This document shows, in pieces, positions 6,222-6,865 of a DNA stretch of 6,865 bases (its first letter is position 1; each line of letters starts with the position of its first letter). The position numbers were made by a program, and so were the translations under genes. Source of the DNA: Cryomorphaceae bacterium. GTDB taxonomy: Bacteria > Bacteroidota > Bacteroidia > Flavobacteriales > Schleiferiaceae. Below the pieces are notes generated by a model. That model did not search any database and had not been told where the DNA came from. It was given only the letters and a program-made list of their open reading frames with translations. The stretch spans positions 1 to 6,865 of the forward strand of contig JACESW010000070.1 of assembly GCA_013911625.1 (NCBI GenBank), read 5' to 3'.

Positions 6222-6865
6222 TTACTTCTTGTTTGCCACTTTGATGTAATCGCTGATGGCCTTTGTCATCGATGGGGCGTCCGGCGTTGGTGCAGGGATA
6301 TCAACGATCAATCCGTGACTTTCTGCCTCTTTTTGCGTCGTTGGTCCAAAACAAGCCAAGCGCGTTTTGTTCTGTTTGAACTCCGGGAAGTTCTCGTACA
6401 AACTCTTAATTCCAGAAGGAGAGAAGAACACGAGAATATCGTAGAATACATTTTCCAGATCGCTCAAATCACTGACAACCGTATTGAACAGAACAGCACG
6501 CGTGTAGTCAATGCCTGCATCCGCTAATGCATTCGGGATGGAAGGCTTCAAGCTGTTTGAAGAAGGCATCAAGAACTTTTCGTTTTTGAATTTCTTCAGG
6601 GTCGGAATTAATTCTTCAATCTTCAAATTGCCGTGGTAAATCTTGCGCTTGCGGTAAACCACATATTTCTGCAAGTAGTAAGCAATCGCCTCAGAGATAC
6701 AGAAGTAACGCGTATCTGGACTGATCTGAACACGCATATCCTCGCACATACGGAAGTAGTGGTCAACAGCATTTTTAGAAGTCAAGATGACGTTGCGGTA
6801 ATCTCTAATTTGGATTTTATCCTTTCTAAAGTTGGAGGCGGTAACCCCTTCCACGTGAATAAACG
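6222..6865 (-). CDS. hemD: Uroporphyrinogen-III synthase (HemD), N-terminus outside window
   Basis: Cytoplasmic enzyme that closes hydroxymethylbilane to uroporphyrinogen III with inversion of ring D, the branch point to haem, sirohaem and cobalamin. The frame is open to the right edge: before the GTG at 6852-6854 it reads F-I-H, giving FIHVEGVTASNFRK, the conserved flavobacterial N-terminal part. The GTG is therefore internal. 213 residues are visible; relatives have about 250, so roughly 35 are missing. Signs (visible numbering): VILTSKNAVDHYF (25-37), CISEAIAYYLQKYVVYRKRKI (55-75, two parts of one helix-strand unit), DILVFFSPSGIKSLYENFP (142-160) and LACFGPTTQKEAESHGL (169-185), which match the two-domain HemD fold and its substrate-contacting Ser/Thr loops. 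It is the first gene of the visible minus-strand series and is followed by a strong hairpin terminator. Confidence 0.93.
   Translation of the reverse strand, partial: FIHVEGVTASNFRKDKIQIRDYRNVILTSKNAVDHYFRMCEDMRVQISPDTRYFCISEAIAYYLQKYVVYRKRKIYHGNLKIEELIPTLKKFKNEKFLMPSSNSLKPSIPNALADAGIDYTRAVLFNTVVSDLSDLENVFYDILVFFSPSGIKSLYENFPEFKQNKTRLACFGPTTQKEAESHGLIVDIPAPTPDAPSMTKAISDYIKVANKK

Noticed and set aside
6204..6260. Promoter for rnpA at the end of hemD
   Set aside because: On the minus strand TATATTG and TAAATTG only partly resemble the -7 element, and no TTTG lies at a suitable distance upstream.
6192..6527. 111-codon open frame on the plus strand opposite hemD
   Set aside because: It starts inside the palindromic hairpin and is antisense to hemD; it has no recognisable domain.
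6852..6854. GTG as the start of hemD
   Set aside because: The upstream codons F-I-H continue the conserved FIHVEGV segment, and the protein would lack about 35 N-terminal residues; the true start lies outside.
1..6865. Mobile elements, CRISPR, tRNA or rRNA genes, defence or toxin systems
   Set aside because: No direct repeat arrays, transposase motifs, cloverleaf-like segments or foreign-looking genes were seen; coding density is high with core genes throughout.

Overview
The window reads as a compact piece of chromosome from a member of the Bacteroidota, most likely the order Flavobacteriales. Three things point there: a MurF–alanine racemase fusion protein, the gene order hemD–rnpA–C-terminal processing peptidase, and start codons without Shine-Dalgarno sequences. 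Within the order, base composition and protein features would fit the Cryomorphaceae/Schleiferiaceae area, but that is only a guess. No tRNA, rRNA, mobile element, CRISPR array or long non-coding stretch is visible; the largest gap between genes is 85 bases.

Layout. Bases 1-1903 (+) hold the 3' three quarters of a murF-alr fusion gene, cut by the left window edge. After an 85-base gap with an 11-bp hairpin comes a one-gene unit (1989-2936, +) for an N-terminally anchored SPFH/band-7 protein of the HIR/stomatin type. It ends at a rho-independent terminator (2960-2995) whose hairpin and T-run overlap the 3' end of the convergent gene. The rest is on the minus strand. Read in the direction of transcription from the right edge: hemD (uroporphyrinogen-III synthase, N-terminus beyond the edge), a GC-rich terminator-like hairpin, rnpA (RNase P protein), an S41/CtpA-type processing protease whose start overlaps rnpA, and an O-antigen ligase/polymerase-like membrane protein three bases after it.

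How the genes relate. Most are housekeeping: the last cytoplasmic step of peptidoglycan precursor synthesis plus D-alanine supply (MurF-Alr), tetrapyrrole synthesis (HemD), tRNA 5' processing (RnpA), and envelope proteolysis (S41). The two less standard genes, the SPFH scaffold and the Wzy-like membrane protein, are both envelope-related. rnpA, the protease gene and the wzy-like gene are packed tightly enough to be one transcription unit.

No previously undescribed system stands out. The items most worth a second look are architectural: a strong terminator-like hairpin whose T-run directly touches the rnpA start codon, a terminator built into the coding end of the opposite gene, and a MurF domain in which asparagines usually conserved in two signature motifs are replaced.
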